DNA from: Mesorhizobium sp. CA14
Lineage (GTDB): Bacteria; Pseudomonadota; Alphaproteobacteria; Rhizobiales; Rhizobiaceae
Length of the DNA: 64,000 nt
Assembly (NCBI RefSeq): GCF_020165195.1
Contig: NZ_JAIUHR010000001.1
Location: forward strand, 186,001 to 250,000
Direction: 5' to 3'
A program made the position numbers and the translations under genes. Every line of letters begins with the position of its first letter. The first letter of the stretch is position 1. Of the stretch, positions 33,063 through 42,965 are shown piece by piece. A model generated the notes under the pieces. That model was given only the letters and a program-made list of their open reading frames with translations, was not told the origin of the DNA and did no database searches.

Positions 33063-34040
33063 ATGAGCCACATCATCAACCATCTGAAGAAACTGCGGTT
33101 GCAGCGCAGCGAGCTCGCCGTTCCGGGTTCGAGCCCGGAGATGATCGACAAGGCGGCGAACAGCGCCGCCGACTTCGTCTTCCTCGACATCGAGGATGCG
33201 GTCGCGCCGCCCGACAAGGAGCGCGCCCGCAAGAACATCATCCAGGCGCTGAACGACATCGACTGGCGCACCAAGGGCAAGACCGTCTCGGTGCGCATCA
33301 ACGGCCTCGACACGCATTACATGTACCGCGACGTCGTCGATGTCATGGAACAGGCCGGCGACCGGCTGGACACCATCCTGGTGCCGAAGGTCGGCGTGCC
33401 GGCCGACCTCTACATGGTCGAGGCCATGGTCAACCAGATCGAGATAGCGAAGGGTTTCAAGACCCGTGTCGGCCTCGAAGCTCTGATCGAGACGGCGCTC
33501 GGCATGGCCAATGTCGAGGCGATCGCCGCCACGCCCGGCCGGCTGGAGGCGATGCATTTCGGCGTCGCCGACTATGCCGCAAGCAACAAGGCCCGCACCG
33601 TCAATATCGGCGGCCTCAATCCCGATTATCCCGGCGACCAGTGGCATTTCGCCCTGTCGCGCATGACGGTCGCCTGCCGTGCCTATGGCCTGCGCGCCAT
33701 CGACGGGCCGTTCGGCGATTTCTCCGACCCCGAAGGCTATAAGGCGGCCGCCAAGCGCGCCGCGGCCCTCGGCATCGAAGGCAAATGGGCGATCCACCCT
33801 TCGCAGATCGCCCTGGCCAACGACGTATTCTCGCCGCCGGAGAAAGAAGTCACGCGGGCCAGGCGTATCCTCGAAGTGCTGAAGGAGGCCGAGGCGCTCG
33901 GCAAAGGCGCGGCGGCGCTCGACGGCAAGATGATCGACGCGGCGTCGGAGCGCATGGCGCGCAACGTGCTGGTGGTGAACGAGGCGATCGAGCGCGCAGG
34001 CCAACTCGTTAGCGAACAAAAGCCGCAAGCCGCGCAATAG
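33063..34040 (+). CDS. mcl: L-malyl-CoA lyase (CitE-like family)
   Basis: A 325-residue barrel enzyme of the HpcH/HpaI-CitE superfamily. Visible marks are the R-S-L-like start LQRSELAVPGSSPEMI, metal-binding FLDIEDAVAPPDKERAR, the substrate block GLEALIETALGMANVEAIAA, and the C-terminal IHPSQIALANDVFSP. It cleaves malyl-CoA to acetyl-CoA and glyoxylate, the closing step of the serine cycle, regenerating the glyoxylate used by the gene product upstream. It begins 9 bases after sgaA and is followed by malate-CoA ligase genes, which make its substrate. Confidence 0.92.
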   Translation: MSHIINHLKKLRLQRSELAVPGSSPEMIDKAANSAADFVFLDIEDAVAPPDKERARKNIIQALNDIDWRTKGKTVSVRINGLDTHYMYRDVVDVMEQAGDRLDTILVPKVGVPADLYMVEAMVNQIEIAKGFKTRVGLEALIETALGMANVEAIAATPGRLEAMHFGVADYAASNKARTVNIGGLNPDYPGDQWHFALSRMTVACRAYGLRAIDGPFGDFSDPEGYKAAAKRAAALGIEGKWAIHPSQIALANDVFSPPEKEVTRARRILEVLKEAEALGKGAAALDGKMIDAASERMARNVLVVNEAIERAGQLVSEQKPQAAQ

Positions 34041-34058
34041 ACATACCGGGAGGACATG

Positions 34059-35246
34059 ATGGACATCCACGAATACCAGGCCAAGGAACTGCTTGCCCGC
34101 CACGGCGTGCATGTACCGCGCGGCGGCCTCGCCTACAGCCCCGAGCAGGCGACCTACCGCGCCAGGGAGATCGGCGGCGCCAAATGGGTGCTGAAGGCGC
34201 AGGTCCACTCCGGCGCGCGCGGCAAGGCCGGCGGCATCAAGCTCTGCTCGAATGACGAGGAGATCTCCAACGCGGCCGAAGCCATGCTCGGGCGCAAGCT
34301 GGTGACCCACCAGACCGGCCCGCGCGGCAAGCTGATCTCGCGCCTCTATCTCGAAGAAGCGGTCGATATCGCGCAGGAGCTCTATCTCGGCTTCGTGCTC
34401 GACCGCAAGGAAGAGCGCGTCATGATCGTGGCGTCGGCTGCCGGCGGCATGGAGATCGAGGAAATCTCCGAGAGAAAACCTGATTCCATCATCCGCGCCA
34501 CCGTCGATCCCGGGGTCGGCATGCAGGGCTTCCAGGCGCGCGAGATCGCCTTCGGCCTCGGGCTCGAGAGCAACCTGATCGGCAAGGCGACCGAAACCAT
34601 CCTCGGCTGCTACCAGGTGTTCCGCGACTACGACGCCTCGATGCTGGAGATCAACCCGCTGGTGGTGACGCGCGACGGCAGCCTCGTCGCGCTCGACGCC
34701 AAGATGTCCTTCGACGAGAACGCGCTGTTTCGGCGCCCGGAAATCTCCGAGCTGCGCGACAAGAGCCAGGAAGATCCGCGCGAGACTTTCGCCAGCGACC
34801 GCGGCCTCTCCTATGTCGGGCTCGACGGCAATATCGGCTGCATCATCAACGGCGCCGGCCTCGCCATGGCGACGATGGATATGATCAAGATCGCCGGCGG
34901 CGAGCCGGCCAACTTCCTCGACATCGGCGGCGGCGCCTCGCCAGAGCGTGTGGCGAAATCCTTCCGTGCAGTGCTCGGCGACAAGAATGTCGAGACCATC
35001 CTGGTCAACATTTTCGCCGGCATCAATCGCTGCGACTGGGTGGCCGAAGGCGTCATCAAGGCGATCCGCGAGGTCGGCGTCGACGTCCCTCTGGTGGTGC
35101 GCCTTTCCGGCACCAAAGTCGAGGAAGGCCGCAAGATCCTGGCCGATTCTGGCGAGGCGGTGATCGTCGCCGACACGCTGGCCGAAGCCGCCGAAAAGGC
35201 GGTCGCCGCCTGGCGCGAAGCCACCAAGAACAAAAAAGCAGCCTGA
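34059..35246 (+). CDS. mtkA: Malate-CoA ligase beta subunit
   Basis: A 395-residue ATP-grasp subunit homologous to succinyl-CoA synthetase beta. It begins [23 protein letters not shown], has the ATP-grasp block [21 protein letters not shown] and the C-terminal [18 protein letters not shown] and [13 protein letters not shown] 34059 is preferred over 34056 because GGGAGGA then lies 4 bases away and it matches family starts. Neighbouring malyl-CoA lyase makes malate the likely substrate instead of succinate. The housekeeping sucCD pair would be expected beside mdh/sucAB elsewhere. Confidence 0.9.
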   Translation: MDIHEYQAKELLARHGVHVPRGGLAYSPEQATYRAREIGGAKWVLKAQVHSGARGKAGGIKLCSNDEEISNAAEAMLGRKLVTHQTGPRGKLISRLYLEEAVDIAQELYLGFVLDRKEERVMIVASAAGGMEIEEISERKPDSIIRATVDPGVGMQGFQAREIAFGLGLESNLIGKATETILGCYQVFRDYDASMLEINPLVVTRDGSLVALDAKMSFDENALFRRPEISELRDKSQEDPRETFASDRGLSYVGLDGNIGCIINGAGLAMATMDMIKIAGGEPANFLDIGGGASPERVAKSFRAVLGDKNVETILVNIFAGINRCDWVAEGVIKAIREVGVDVPLVVRLSGTKVEEGRKILADSGEAVIVADTLAEAAEKAVAAWREATKNKKAA

Positions 35247-35259
35247 GGGAGGTCGAGAA

Positions 35260-36159
<900 letters not shown>

Positions 36160-36373
36160 CGGCCGGCCAGGCGAAAGTCGCGGAAGCAGAAAGTGGAAGC
36201 CAGTCTCGTGCCGGCGATCCTCGCGATCGCCGGCCCCCGATCGGCTCGCCTTGCGGGTCGACGCGGCCTTGGCAAAAAAGCAATTCGAGGAAACTGCGCA
36301 GCAATTTTTGTCGGGAATTGCGAACATTTAGCGCGGCTACAGCGGCGATCGACGGACGTTCGGACCAGCGGCT

Positions 36374-39055
36374 TTGGAACAGAGCAAACCCATCAAGTTT
36401 CGTGAGGACGAGCGCAGCCTGCTGTTGCGCCTGCTGCTTCAGGTCGCAAGCGCGCGCGAGCCCGAGATCGCCGCGGTCCTGAGCGGCCGCAGGTCGCTCC
36501 TCTCGCTGGCCCCCGAGCAGCGCATCCCGGCGCTTCAGGCGAGCGGCGTCTGGTTCCAGTTGCTGGCGATTGCCGACGAGTTGCTGGCCATGCGGGCGCG
36601 GCGCGAGCTCGAGCAGGGCGCGGGCGCCGATGAAGTGCCTGGATCGTTCGCCAGCGTGATTGCCGAGATGGCGGCGAACGGCCACTCGGCGGCGGAAGCC
36701 CAGGCGGCGCTTGACGAACTTTGCGTCGGCCCCACCATGACCGCGCATCCGACGGAGGCAAAACGCGTCACGGTGCTGGAGATCCACCGCCGCATCTATC
36801 GCAAGCTGACCGAGCTCGACCAGCCGCGCTGGGCGCCGCGCGAACGCGATCTCCTGGTTGCCGATCTGGAGAGCGAGATCGAGCTTTTGTGGATGACGGG
36901 CGAGCTGCGGCTGGAGCGGCCGACCGTCGAGCGCGAGGTCGCCTGGGGACTGCATTTCTTCCGCGAAGTCATCTTCGAGGCAACGCCGCAGCTCTATGGC
37001 AAGCTTCAGGATGCCTTCGAGCGTCACTATCCGGGCGAGCCGATCAAAATTCCCTCCTTCATGCGCTATGCCTCGTGGATCGGCGGCGACCGCGACGGCA
37101 ATCCGAATGTGACGGCCGAAGTCACCGCCTACGCCATGATCGAATACCGCAACACCACCATAGGCTGGTATCTGGCGCAGCTGCAGCGGCTGGTGTCGGT
37201 GCTCAGCGCCAGCACGAACGTCATCGAGCTGCCGGCCAGCTTCAAACAGGTGCTGCAATCAGCGCTTGAGAAGAGCGGAGAGTCGCAAGCGATCGCCCTT
37301 CGCAACCCTGACGAACCGCTCCGCCAGTTCGCTTCGGCCCTGCTTGCCCGGCTGGTCGCCACGCGCGACGGCGGCAAGGCGGCGTACCTCTCGGCGGAGG
37401 CGTTTCGGGCCGATCTCAACGCGCTGTCTTCGGTTCTGGAAACTATCGGAGGGCGCGCGGTGGCCAGGCGTTTCGTCCAGCCGCTGCTTTGGCAAATCGG
37501 AAGCTTTGGTTTCCGCACGGTCTCGCTCGACATCCGGCAGAACTCCACGGTCGTCAACCGGGTGCTGGCCGAACTGTTCGCGCTGACCGATCCGGCCGAT
37601 CCCGTCGCCCCCGGCACGCCGCAATGGTCGGCGCGCATTCGCGCGGCGCTGAGCCAGGGCGAGCGGCTGGAGATCGACGAAGGGCGGCTCTCGCCGGAAG
37701 CAGCCGAGCTGCTTTCGACATTCTCGGTTATCGCCAAGCAGATCTCGGGCTCCGATGCCGATGCGGTCGGCTCTTTCGTGCTCAGCATGACCCGCTCGGC
37801 CGACGATCTGCTCGCGGTCTACCTGCTGGCGCAATATTGCGGACTGTCGACCGCGCCCGGAGGCGGCGGCACGATCAGGCTGCGGATCGTGCCGTTGTTC
37901 GAGACCATCGCCGATCTGCAGGCAGCCCCTGCCATCCTGAACGGGTTGCTCGGCGTCTCGCTGGTGCGGCGGACGGTGCGCGATTTCGGCGCGCGCCAGG
38001 AAATCATGCTTGGCTATTCGGATTCCAACAAAGATGGCGGCTTCCTCGCTTCGAATTGGGAGTTGGCAAAAGCGCAAAAGCGCCTCACGGTCATCGGCCG
38101 CAAGCACAACACCAGGATCAGCTTCTTTCACGGCCGCGGCGGCTCCGTCAGCCGCGGCGGCGCGCCGACCGGCCGGGCGATTGCGGCGCAGCCGCAGGGC
38201 ACCGTCGCCGGATCCATGCGGGTGACCGAGCAGGGCGAGGTCGTTTCGTCGAAATTCGCCAATCGCGGCACCGGCCTCAACCAGCTCGAGGTTCTCGCTG
38301 CCGCCGTGCTGGCGCACGGTATCCGATCCACTGGCGATGCCAGGCCTAAGGAAACGCCGGAGTTCGACGAAGCGCTGGAAGCGCTGGCGGGCATGTCGCA
38401 GGCGTCCTACGCCGGATTGATGGCCGAGCCGGGCTTCCTCGACTATTTCAACCAGGCGAGCCCGGTCGCGGAACTGGCGCTGCTTAAAATGGGCTCACGC
38501 CCGGATCGTCGCTTCGGCGCCAGCGGCATTGCCGACCTGCGCGCCATTCCATGGGTGTTCGCCTGGAGCCAGAACCGTCATCTGTTGACCGGCTGGTACG
38601 GCATCGGCAGCGCATTGAACGCCTTCGTCACGGTGCGCGGCGAGGCCGGGCGCGAGCTTCTCGCCCGCATGTTCGAGCACTCGCGCTTTTTCCGCCTGAT
38701 CGTCGACGAGGCCGAAAAGACGCTCTACCAGTCCGACATGGAGATCGCGCGGCTCTATGCCGGCCTGGTATCCGACGGCGATACGGCGCGACGAATCCAC
38801 GCCCGGATCGCCGCCGAATATGAGCTGACGCGACGCCTGATCCGCGAACTCACGGGAGGCGATCTTTCCGCGCGCTTCCCAATGTTCAAAAGGCGTTTCG
38901 ATAACCTGCGCCGGCAGATGGACGATATTCACCGGCTGCAGGTCAGTCTGCTGCGTGAGGTCCGGGCAGGCACCGACGCAGATCAAAAGCGGGCGACCGA
39001 CGCCCTGCTCGTCTCGATCAACTGCATCTCGGCAGGTCTGGGGTGGACGGGATAG
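36374..39055 (+). CDS. ppc: Phosphoenolpyruvate carboxylase
   Basis: An 893-residue enzyme with all main family motifs: the catalytic-His stretch GPTMTAHPTEAKRVTVLEIHRR, WIGGDRDGNPNVT, LGYSDSNKDGGFLASNWEL, the PEP-binding loop FHGRGGSVSRGGAPTGRAI and the C-terminal INCISAGLGWTG. It fixes bicarbonate onto PEP to give oxaloacetate, which supplies malate for the serine cycle. The start is TTG 36374, because no earlier ATG is in frame and the protein begins with a charged helix typical of the family. Its ribosome-binding site is poor, so translation is probably low or the true start lies elsewhere in the leader. Confidence 0.93.
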   Translation: MEQSKPIKFREDERSLLLRLLLQVASAREPEIAAVLSGRRSLLSLAPEQRIPALQASGVWFQLLAIADELLAMRARRELEQGAGADEVPGSFASVIAEMAANGHSAAEAQAALDELCVGPTMTAHPTEAKRVTVLEIHRRIYRKLTELDQPRWAPRERDLLVADLESEIELLWMTGELRLERPTVEREVAWGLHFFREVIFEATPQLYGKLQDAFERHYPGEPIKIPSFMRYASWIGGDRDGNPNVTAEVTAYAMIEYRNTTIGWYLAQLQRLVSVLSASTNVIELPASFKQVLQSALEKSGESQAIALRNPDEPLRQFASALLARLVATRDGGKAAYLSAEAFRADLNALSSVLETIGGRAVARRFVQPLLWQIGSFGFRTVSLDIRQNSTVVNRVLAELFALTDPADPVAPGTPQWSARIRAALSQGERLEIDEGRLSPEAAELLSTFSVIAKQISGSDADAVGSFVLSMTRSADDLLAVYLLAQYCGLSTAPGGGGTIRLRIVPLFETIADLQAAPAILNGLLGVSLVRRTVRDFGARQEIMLGYSDSNKDGGFLASNWELAKAQKRLTVIGRKHNTRISFFHGRGGSVSRGGAPTGRAIAAQPQGTVAGSMRVTEQGEVVSSKFANRGTGLNQLEVLAAAVLAHGIRSTGDARPKETPEFDEALEALAGMSQASYAGLMAEPGFLDYFNQASPVAELALLKMGSRPDRRFGASGIADLRAIPWVFAWSQNRHLLTGWYGIGSALNAFVTVRGEAGRELLARMFEHSRFFRLIVDEAEKTLYQSDMEIARLYAGLVSDGDTARRIHARIAAEYELTRRLIRELTGGDLSARFPMFKRRFDNLRRQMDDIHRLQVSLLREVRAGTDADQKRATDALLVSINCISAGLGWTG

Positions 39056-39097
39056 GCACCATTTGCGAGTTGCCGGGATCGCCTCGCGTCAAGCCAT

Positions 39098-39132
39098 AAG
39101 CGGCGGTGTGGTCTCATCGCCCGCCGCCGCTT
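39098..39132 (+). terminator. GC-rich hairpin after ppc
   Basis: AAGCGGCGG (39098-39106) pairs with CCGCCGCTT (39124-39132) about 45 bases after the ppc stop. Only a short CGCTTTG follows, so it is a modest intrinsic or Rho-assisted terminator for the serine-cycle operon. Confidence 0.5.
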
Positions 39133-39211
39133 CGCTTTGATCCAAGGAACCGCAGGCGGCGACGAGAACGTTCGCTCGCCGATGCCAAATTCTACGGGTT
39201 TTTGGAAAGAA

Positions 39212-39296
39212 TGGTGCGGTCGAGAAGACTCGAACTTCCACGGGTTGCCCCACAGCGACCTCAACGCTGCGCGTCTACCAATTCCGCCACGACCGC
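39212..39296 (-). tRNA. tRNA-Leu (anticodon GAG)
   Basis: The minus strand folds as a tRNA with a seven-base acceptor stem GCGGTCG/CGACCGC, a D arm with AATTGGTAGACGC, the anticodon stem CAGCG/CGCTG enclosing TTGAGGT (anticodon GAG, reading CUC and CUU), a long variable arm typical of leucine, and the T loop GTTCGAGTC. The CCA end is encoded (39212-39214). It lies between ppc and lipB. No duplicated 3' end or integrase gene was seen near it. Confidence 0.93.
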
Positions 39297-39535
39297 ACGT
39301 GGTAGGAGCCGGAACCGTCCGGCCCGGGGCCTGTAGCAAATCGTTTCCGGCGAAACAAGTGCGCTGAGCGGAATATTCGCGAATGCGTATCAGCCACAAG
39401 TGCGCAGAGGTTTTGGGAGGCCGACGTGCATCAGACAAAGCGGCTGGCACAAGCCTCCGCGGCCCGGCTTCACGTTGGCGGAACTGGACGTTTTGGCCGA
39501 TTGCCGCCATATGAGAGGAGCATCGAGAAAGTTCC

Positions 39536-40279
39536 ATGACAGAACGCAGCCAGATCGCCACGTCGTTTCTTCCTCTCCCCGGTTCGGCGCCGGTGGAATG
39601 GGTGATCGAACCCGGCCTCACCTCTTATCCTGACGCGCTGGCCTTCATGGAAGCGCGCGCCGAGGCGATCCGCAGCGGTGCTGCCGGCGAGATGGTCTGG
39701 CTGGTCGAGCATCCGCCGCTCTACACCGCCGGCACCAGCGCGCGAATCGATGACCTGATCGATCCCGACCGCTTCCCGGTCTTTGCCGCAGGCCGCGGCG
39801 GCGAATACACCTATCACGGTCCCGGCCAGCGCGTGGCCTATGTGATGCTTGACCTAAAGCGCCGGCGCGAGGATGTGCGCGCCTTCGTCGCGGCGCTCGA
39901 GCAATGGATCATCGCCACGCTCGCCGCCTTCAACGTGCGCGGCGAGCGGCGCGAGGACCGCGTCGGCGTCTGGGTGGTGCGGCCGGATCGCCCCCGCCTG
40001 CCCGATGGCTCATCCGCCGAAGACAAGATCGCGGCAATAGGCATCCGGCTGCGGCGCTGGGTGAGCTTTCATGGCATCGCCATCAATGTCGAGCCGGATC
40101 TCGGCCATTTCAGCGGCATCGTCCCCTGCGGTGTCTCGGACCATGGCGTGACCAGCCTTGTCGATCTCGGGCTGCCGGTCACGATGGCCGACCTCGATCT
40201 GGCGCTGAAATCCGCTTTCGAGGACGTGTTCGGGCCTGCCGCCGTTCCGGCTGCAGAGCCTGCTCGCAAGGCCGGCTGA
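39536..40279 (+). CDS. lipB: Octanoyltransferase LipB
   Basis: A 247-residue lipoyl synthesis enzyme that moves octanoyl from acyl carrier protein to lipoyl domains. Signature blocks are [32 protein letters not shown], the catalytic Lys in [24 protein letters not shown] (K164) and the catalytic Cys in [15 protein letters not shown] (C198). ATG 39536 follows GAGGAG about 17 bases upstream and a closer GAGAAAG stretch. The 239-base gap between the tRNA gene and lipB shows no clear motif and holds the lipB promoter. Confidence 0.94.
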   Translation: MTERSQIATSFLPLPGSAPVEWVIEPGLTSYPDALAFMEARAEAIRSGAAGEMVWLVEHPPLYTAGTSARIDDLIDPDRFPVFAAGRGGEYTYHGPGQRVAYVMLDLKRRREDVRAFVAALEQWIIATLAAFNVRGERREDRVGVWVVRPDRPRLPDGSSAEDKIAAIGIRLRRWVSFHGIAINVEPDLGHFSGIVPCGVSDHGVTSLVDLGLPVTMADLDLALKSAFEDVFGPAAVPAAEPARKAG

Positions 40280-40298
40280 ACATCGCTCCGCCTGGAGG

Positions 40299-40494
40299 TG
40301 TTGAGATTCAGGTCAGGCCGAGCCGAAAACGATGGGTTCCGAGAACCGGCCTACGCCGGCCGTAGCCTTCATAGAGCAAAGACACTTATGAGGGCTTCGG
40401 CCGGCGAAGGCCGGAGCGGAGCGTACTTAAGTACGTGAGCACCGGAAGCGCAGGAAGCTGCCGTTTGCAGGCCGGCCTCATCTGAATATCAACA
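40299..40494. repeat. 196-bp MITE-like palindromic element with a nested 61-bp palindromic insertion
   Basis: The ends TGTTGAGATTCAGGTCAGGCC and the complement of GGCCTCATCTGAATATCAACA are near-perfect terminal inverted repeats of about 21 bases. Inside lies AGCGGAGCGTACTTAAGTACGTGAGCACCGG. Compared with the second copy at 42171, an extra segment 40350-40410 is present. It has its own inverted ends (GCCGGCCGTAGCC and GGGCTTCGGCCGGC) and is flanked by CCGG on both sides, as if one repeat had inserted into another. Confidence 0.75.
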
Positions 40495-40498
40495 TACT

Positions 40499-41749
40499 CT
40501 ACATTAGCTGCGCGGATGCCCACAGCATGCCGTAGCCATGGATGGCAAAGACGGCGAGCAGCGCGCCGGCCATGACCAGCCGATCGAAGGTCTTGATCGG
40601 CTTCAACTCGTGACGCGGCTTCACGCCGCTGCCCATAGTTATCAGGCTCAGCATCGCGAACACCGCGCCGGCGATCAACAGGAAGCTCGGCGAGAAGCCG
40701 GCCCGCCAGCCGAGCGCCAGAAGCGCCGAGAGCAGCAGGAAGGACGCCAGCGCCAATGCCGCCGGCCCCGGACAGATCTGGCGCAACACCTGGCCGCCGT
40801 CGAATTTCCACACCGGCACCAGATTGGCGATGTTGAACAGCGACGCGCAGCCGGCAAGCGTCGCCAAAAGCATGGCGGCCAGCCGATGTCCTTCGCTGCC
40901 GGCGAAGCCGCTGGCGGCGATCAGCACCGGCACCAGGAAAGCGGAGAAGCCGGCACCCATCAGCGCCACGAACGCCACCTCGAAACGACTGTCATAGGGT
41001 CTGCCGCCGATCGCAATGCCGCCAAGCAGCGGAACGAAGATCATCCGTGCCCGGCGATGCCCCGTCAGCCGGAAGGCGGCCATATGGCCAAGCTCATGCA
41101 GGGCGACCACCGAGGTCAGGATCGCGGCCAGCGCCAGGCCGCCGAGGTTGAGGCCGAAGAACGGCCACAGGACCAGGGCCGAAAGCGCGGCTAAGCCGAC
41201 CTGGCTCAGCGGATGCTCGAACCAGCCGCCCTTGCGATAGGTGCCGGTCGCCGCCCAGACGTCGAGCTTGCGCAATTCACGCCGCATAGCGAAGAAGCGG
41301 AAGATCAGGAAGGCGACGCCGCGATAGCGGTCGGTCTGCGTAAGCGTGACCCGTGTCGCATCGGCCTCCGGCACGAGCTCGGCGGTCTCACGATAATTCG
41401 CCCAGAACGAGGAATCGAGCGCCGTGTCCTCGATGACGGTCATCGAGAAGCGGCTGCCCTCGCTGACCTCCTCAAACCGCGCCTTGCGTTCGATCGGCCG
41501 GCCGTCACGGCCGTCCCAGGACAATCTGACCAGCGCCATCCCTTCACCGTCCAGGGGCTCGGCGGCAAGGATTTCGCCCGACCAGCCGGCGTCGCCGCCG
41601 AACGGCCACAGCGCCTGCCAAAGGCAATTGCGATCGGCCTTGATCACGCGGCTGACCGTCACCGTGCGCAGTCCGAGCGGCACGGTCATCAAAAGAAAGA
41701 TCAGTCCGAGATTGCCGGCCACGAGCGTGACCGTGACGATGACCGACAC
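40499..41749 (-). CDS. M50-type (site-2 protease-like) membrane metalloprotease with N-terminal SRPBCC-like domain
   Basis: A 416-residue membrane protein, GTG start at 41749. After one N-terminal helix, residues about 30-170 look like a SRPBCC/START-type ligand-binding domain (VSRVIKADRNCLWQALWPFGG, FSMTVIEDTA). The membrane part holds the zinc motif HELGH (218-222) and the second S2P motif NIANLVPVWKFDGGQ (306-320), with D317 as the third ligand. Both are complete, so intramembrane proteolysis is likely. Substrates such as anti-sigma factors are usual for the family, but none is adjacent. The pairing with a SRPBCC-like domain is unusual. Confidence 0.78.
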   Translation of the reverse strand: MSVIVTVTLVAGNLGLIFLLMTVPLGLRTVTVSRVIKADRNCLWQALWPFGGDAGWSGEILAAEPLDGEGMALVRLSWDGRDGRPIERKARFEEVSEGSRFSMTVIEDTALDSSFWANYRETAELVPEADATRVTLTQTDRYRGVAFLIFRFFAMRRELRKLDVWAATGTYRKGGWFEHPLSQVGLAALSALVLWPFFGLNLGGLALAAILTSVVALHELGHMAAFRLTGHRRARMIFVPLLGGIAIGGRPYDSRFEVAFVALMGAGFSAFLVPVLIAASGFAGSEGHRLAAMLLATLAGCASLFNIANLVPVWKFDGGQVLRQICPGPAALALASFLLLSALLALGWRAGFSPSFLLIAGAVFAMLSLITMGSGVKPRHELKPIKTFDRLVMAGALLAVFAIHGYGMLWASAQLM

Positions 41750-41858
41750 TGCCTTGGCTCCCTGTCTTGAGGGAGCAGCCTAGCGGCGACGCGGCCAAGA
41801 AAGGCTTAACAGCGGGCGGGCTCTTGTCCGTTTCAGGCGGATCTCCCCACCCCGACTT

Positions 41859-41925
41859 GGGCGGGCTCCTGCCCGCCCCAACGACGGGCGGGCATCTGCC
41901 CGTCCCGTACGGCGGCGAAACCGCC
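41859..41925 (-). terminator. Hairpin array after the small SOS peptide gene
   Basis: Three hairpins follow the stop at 41929 on the minus strand: CCGCC/GGCGG (41911-41925), GACGGGC/GCCCGTC (41883-41904) and GGGCGGGC/GCCCGCCC (41859-41878). The last two are related units. They would stop transcription before the protease gene region. Confidence 0.55.
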
Positions 41926-41928
41926 TGA

Positions 41929-42015
41929 TCACATGGCGCCGATCCAGATCGCCATGGAAACGAGAAAGGTGCTCATGCAAACCAGCGAGACAACATCCTG
42001 AACCAGATCAGACAT
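41929..42015 (-). CDS. 28-residue single-helix membrane peptide, predicted SOS-induced
   Basis: ATG 42015 follows a good GGAGAGAG ribosome-binding site and opens a 28-codon frame ending TGA 41929-41931. The peptide begins MSDLVQDVV and then forms one hydrophobic helix from about residue 8 to the end (SLVCMSTFLVSMAIWIGAM), with no charged residue after D7. Two overlapping LexA boxes and a TTGACA promoter lie 22-56 bases upstream, so DNA damage should induce it. It resembles SidA of Caulobacter, a 29-residue SOS-induced inner-membrane division inhibitor, in size, topology and control. The sequences were not compared, so homology is not claimed. A longer in-frame opening to 42210 has no support. 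Confidence 0.7.
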   Translation of the reverse strand: MSDLVQDVVSLVCMSTFLVSMAIWIGAM

Positions 42016-42036
42016 AACTCTCTCCGTTGTTGGAAT

Positions 42037-42071
42037 GTTCGTAATTTGTTCTAATTTTGTTCGAATGTCAA
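42037..42071 (-). promoter_or_regulatory. Promoter with two overlapping LexA (SOS) boxes
   Basis: GTTC occurs at 42037, 42048 and 42059, each separated by exactly seven bases, giving two overlapping matches to the alphaproteobacterial LexA site GTTC-N7-GTTC. On the minus strand, TTGACA (42071-42066) is a consensus -35 element, and an AT-rich -10 (AAATTA/CAAATT, 42048-42042) is spaced 17-18 bases away, so the boxes cover the promoter core. Confidence 0.85.
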
Positions 42072-42170
42072 TGATCGTCTCGGGCGCGCTGGAGCGAAAC
42101 CGCGCGGTCCGTTTGGGCAGGGTTAAGGAAAGGTTGACGGCACCAACGTTGGTGAGAGGGCGCCGGGATG

Positions 42171-42283
42171 TGTTGAGATTCAGGTCAGGCCGAGCCGAGA
42201 ATGGTGGCATCCGAGAACCGGAGCGGAGCGTACTTTTGGGTACGTGAGCACCGGAAGCGCAGGAGGCCGCCCTTCGCAGGCCT
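42171..42283. repeat. Second, truncated copy of the palindromic element
   Basis: TGTTGAGATTCAGGTCAGGCCGAGCCGA, the AGCGGAGCGTAC block and GTACGTGAGCACCGGAAGCGCAGGA repeat the element at 40299-40494 without its 61-bp insertion. The right terminal repeat is missing. The copy stops at the lolD stop codon (42282-42284). A perfect 14-base palindrome, CACCAACGTTGGTG, lies just outside at 42141-42154. Confidence 0.72.
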
Positions 42284-42965
42284 ATAGCGGCACGACCTTC
42301 CCCTCGGCCAACGTCACCCGCCGGTCCATGCGTCCGGCGAGCTCGTGGTTGTGGGTGGCGATCAGCGCCGCGAGGCCCGACTGCCTGACCAGCGCCTCCA
42401 GCGCATCGAACACATAGGAGGCGGTGACCGGATCGAGATTGCCGGTCGGCTCGTCGGCCAGGAGCACCAGCGGCGCGTTGGCAACGGCGCGGGCAATGGC
42501 GACGCGCTGCTGCTCGCCGCCGGAAAGCTCGGCCGGCCGGTGCTGCGCGCGCTTGCCGATCTGCATGTAGTCGAGGAGCTGCGCCGCCCGCTCGGATGCT
42601 TCCTTGCGGCCGAGCCCCTTGATCAGCTGCGGCATCATGATGTTCTCGAGCGCGGAGAACTCCGGCAGCAAATGATGGAACTGATAGACGAAGCCGACAT
42701 CGTTGCGGCGGATCGCGGTGCGCTCCTCGTCCGACAGCCGGCCGCAGGCACGGCCGGCGAGGATCACGTCGCCCGCGTCGGGCCGCTCCAGCAGTCCCGC
42801 CGTGTGCAAAAGGGTGGACTTGCCGGTGCCCGACGGCGCCACCAGCGCCACCATCTCGCCGCGCCTGAGCGAAAAGTCGGCGCCGTTCAAAATGGTGAGC
42901 TTGCGCGGCCCTTGGACGTAGTGCCGCTCGACGCCCTTCAACTCGATAATGGCCTCGGCCATCAT
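42282..42965 (-). CDS. lolD: Lipoprotein-releasing ABC transporter ATPase LolD
   Basis: A 227-residue ATPase. Walker A is [10 protein letters not shown], the signature is [19 protein letters not shown] and Walker B is [13 protein letters not shown], all intact. The motif [14 protein letters not shown] tail is typical of the LolD/FtsE/MacB class. It powers release of outer-membrane lipoproteins from the inner membrane with the permease encoded just upstream. Start ATG 42965 overlaps the permease stop. ATG 42962 is an alternative. Confidence 0.92.
   Translation of the reverse strand: MMAEAIIELKGVERHYVQGPRKLTILNGADFSLRRGEMVALVAPSGTGKSTLLHTAGLLERPDAGDVILAGRACGRLSDEERTAIRRNDVGFVYQFHHLLPEFSALENIMMPQLIKGLGRKEASERAAQLLDYMQIGKRAQHRPAELSGGEQQRVAIARAVANAPLVLLADEPTGNLDPVTASYVFDALEALVRQSGLAALIATHNHELAGRMDRRVTLAEGKVVPL

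Noticed and set aside
39212..39296. tRNA-Leu as an integration site for an island
   Set aside because: No repeated 3' end of the tRNA, no integrase, and core metabolic genes on both sides.
42016..42210. A longer version of the small SOS peptide starting at 42210
   Set aside because: It would translate through the promoter, the LexA boxes and part of a repeat, and it lacks a ribosome-binding site.
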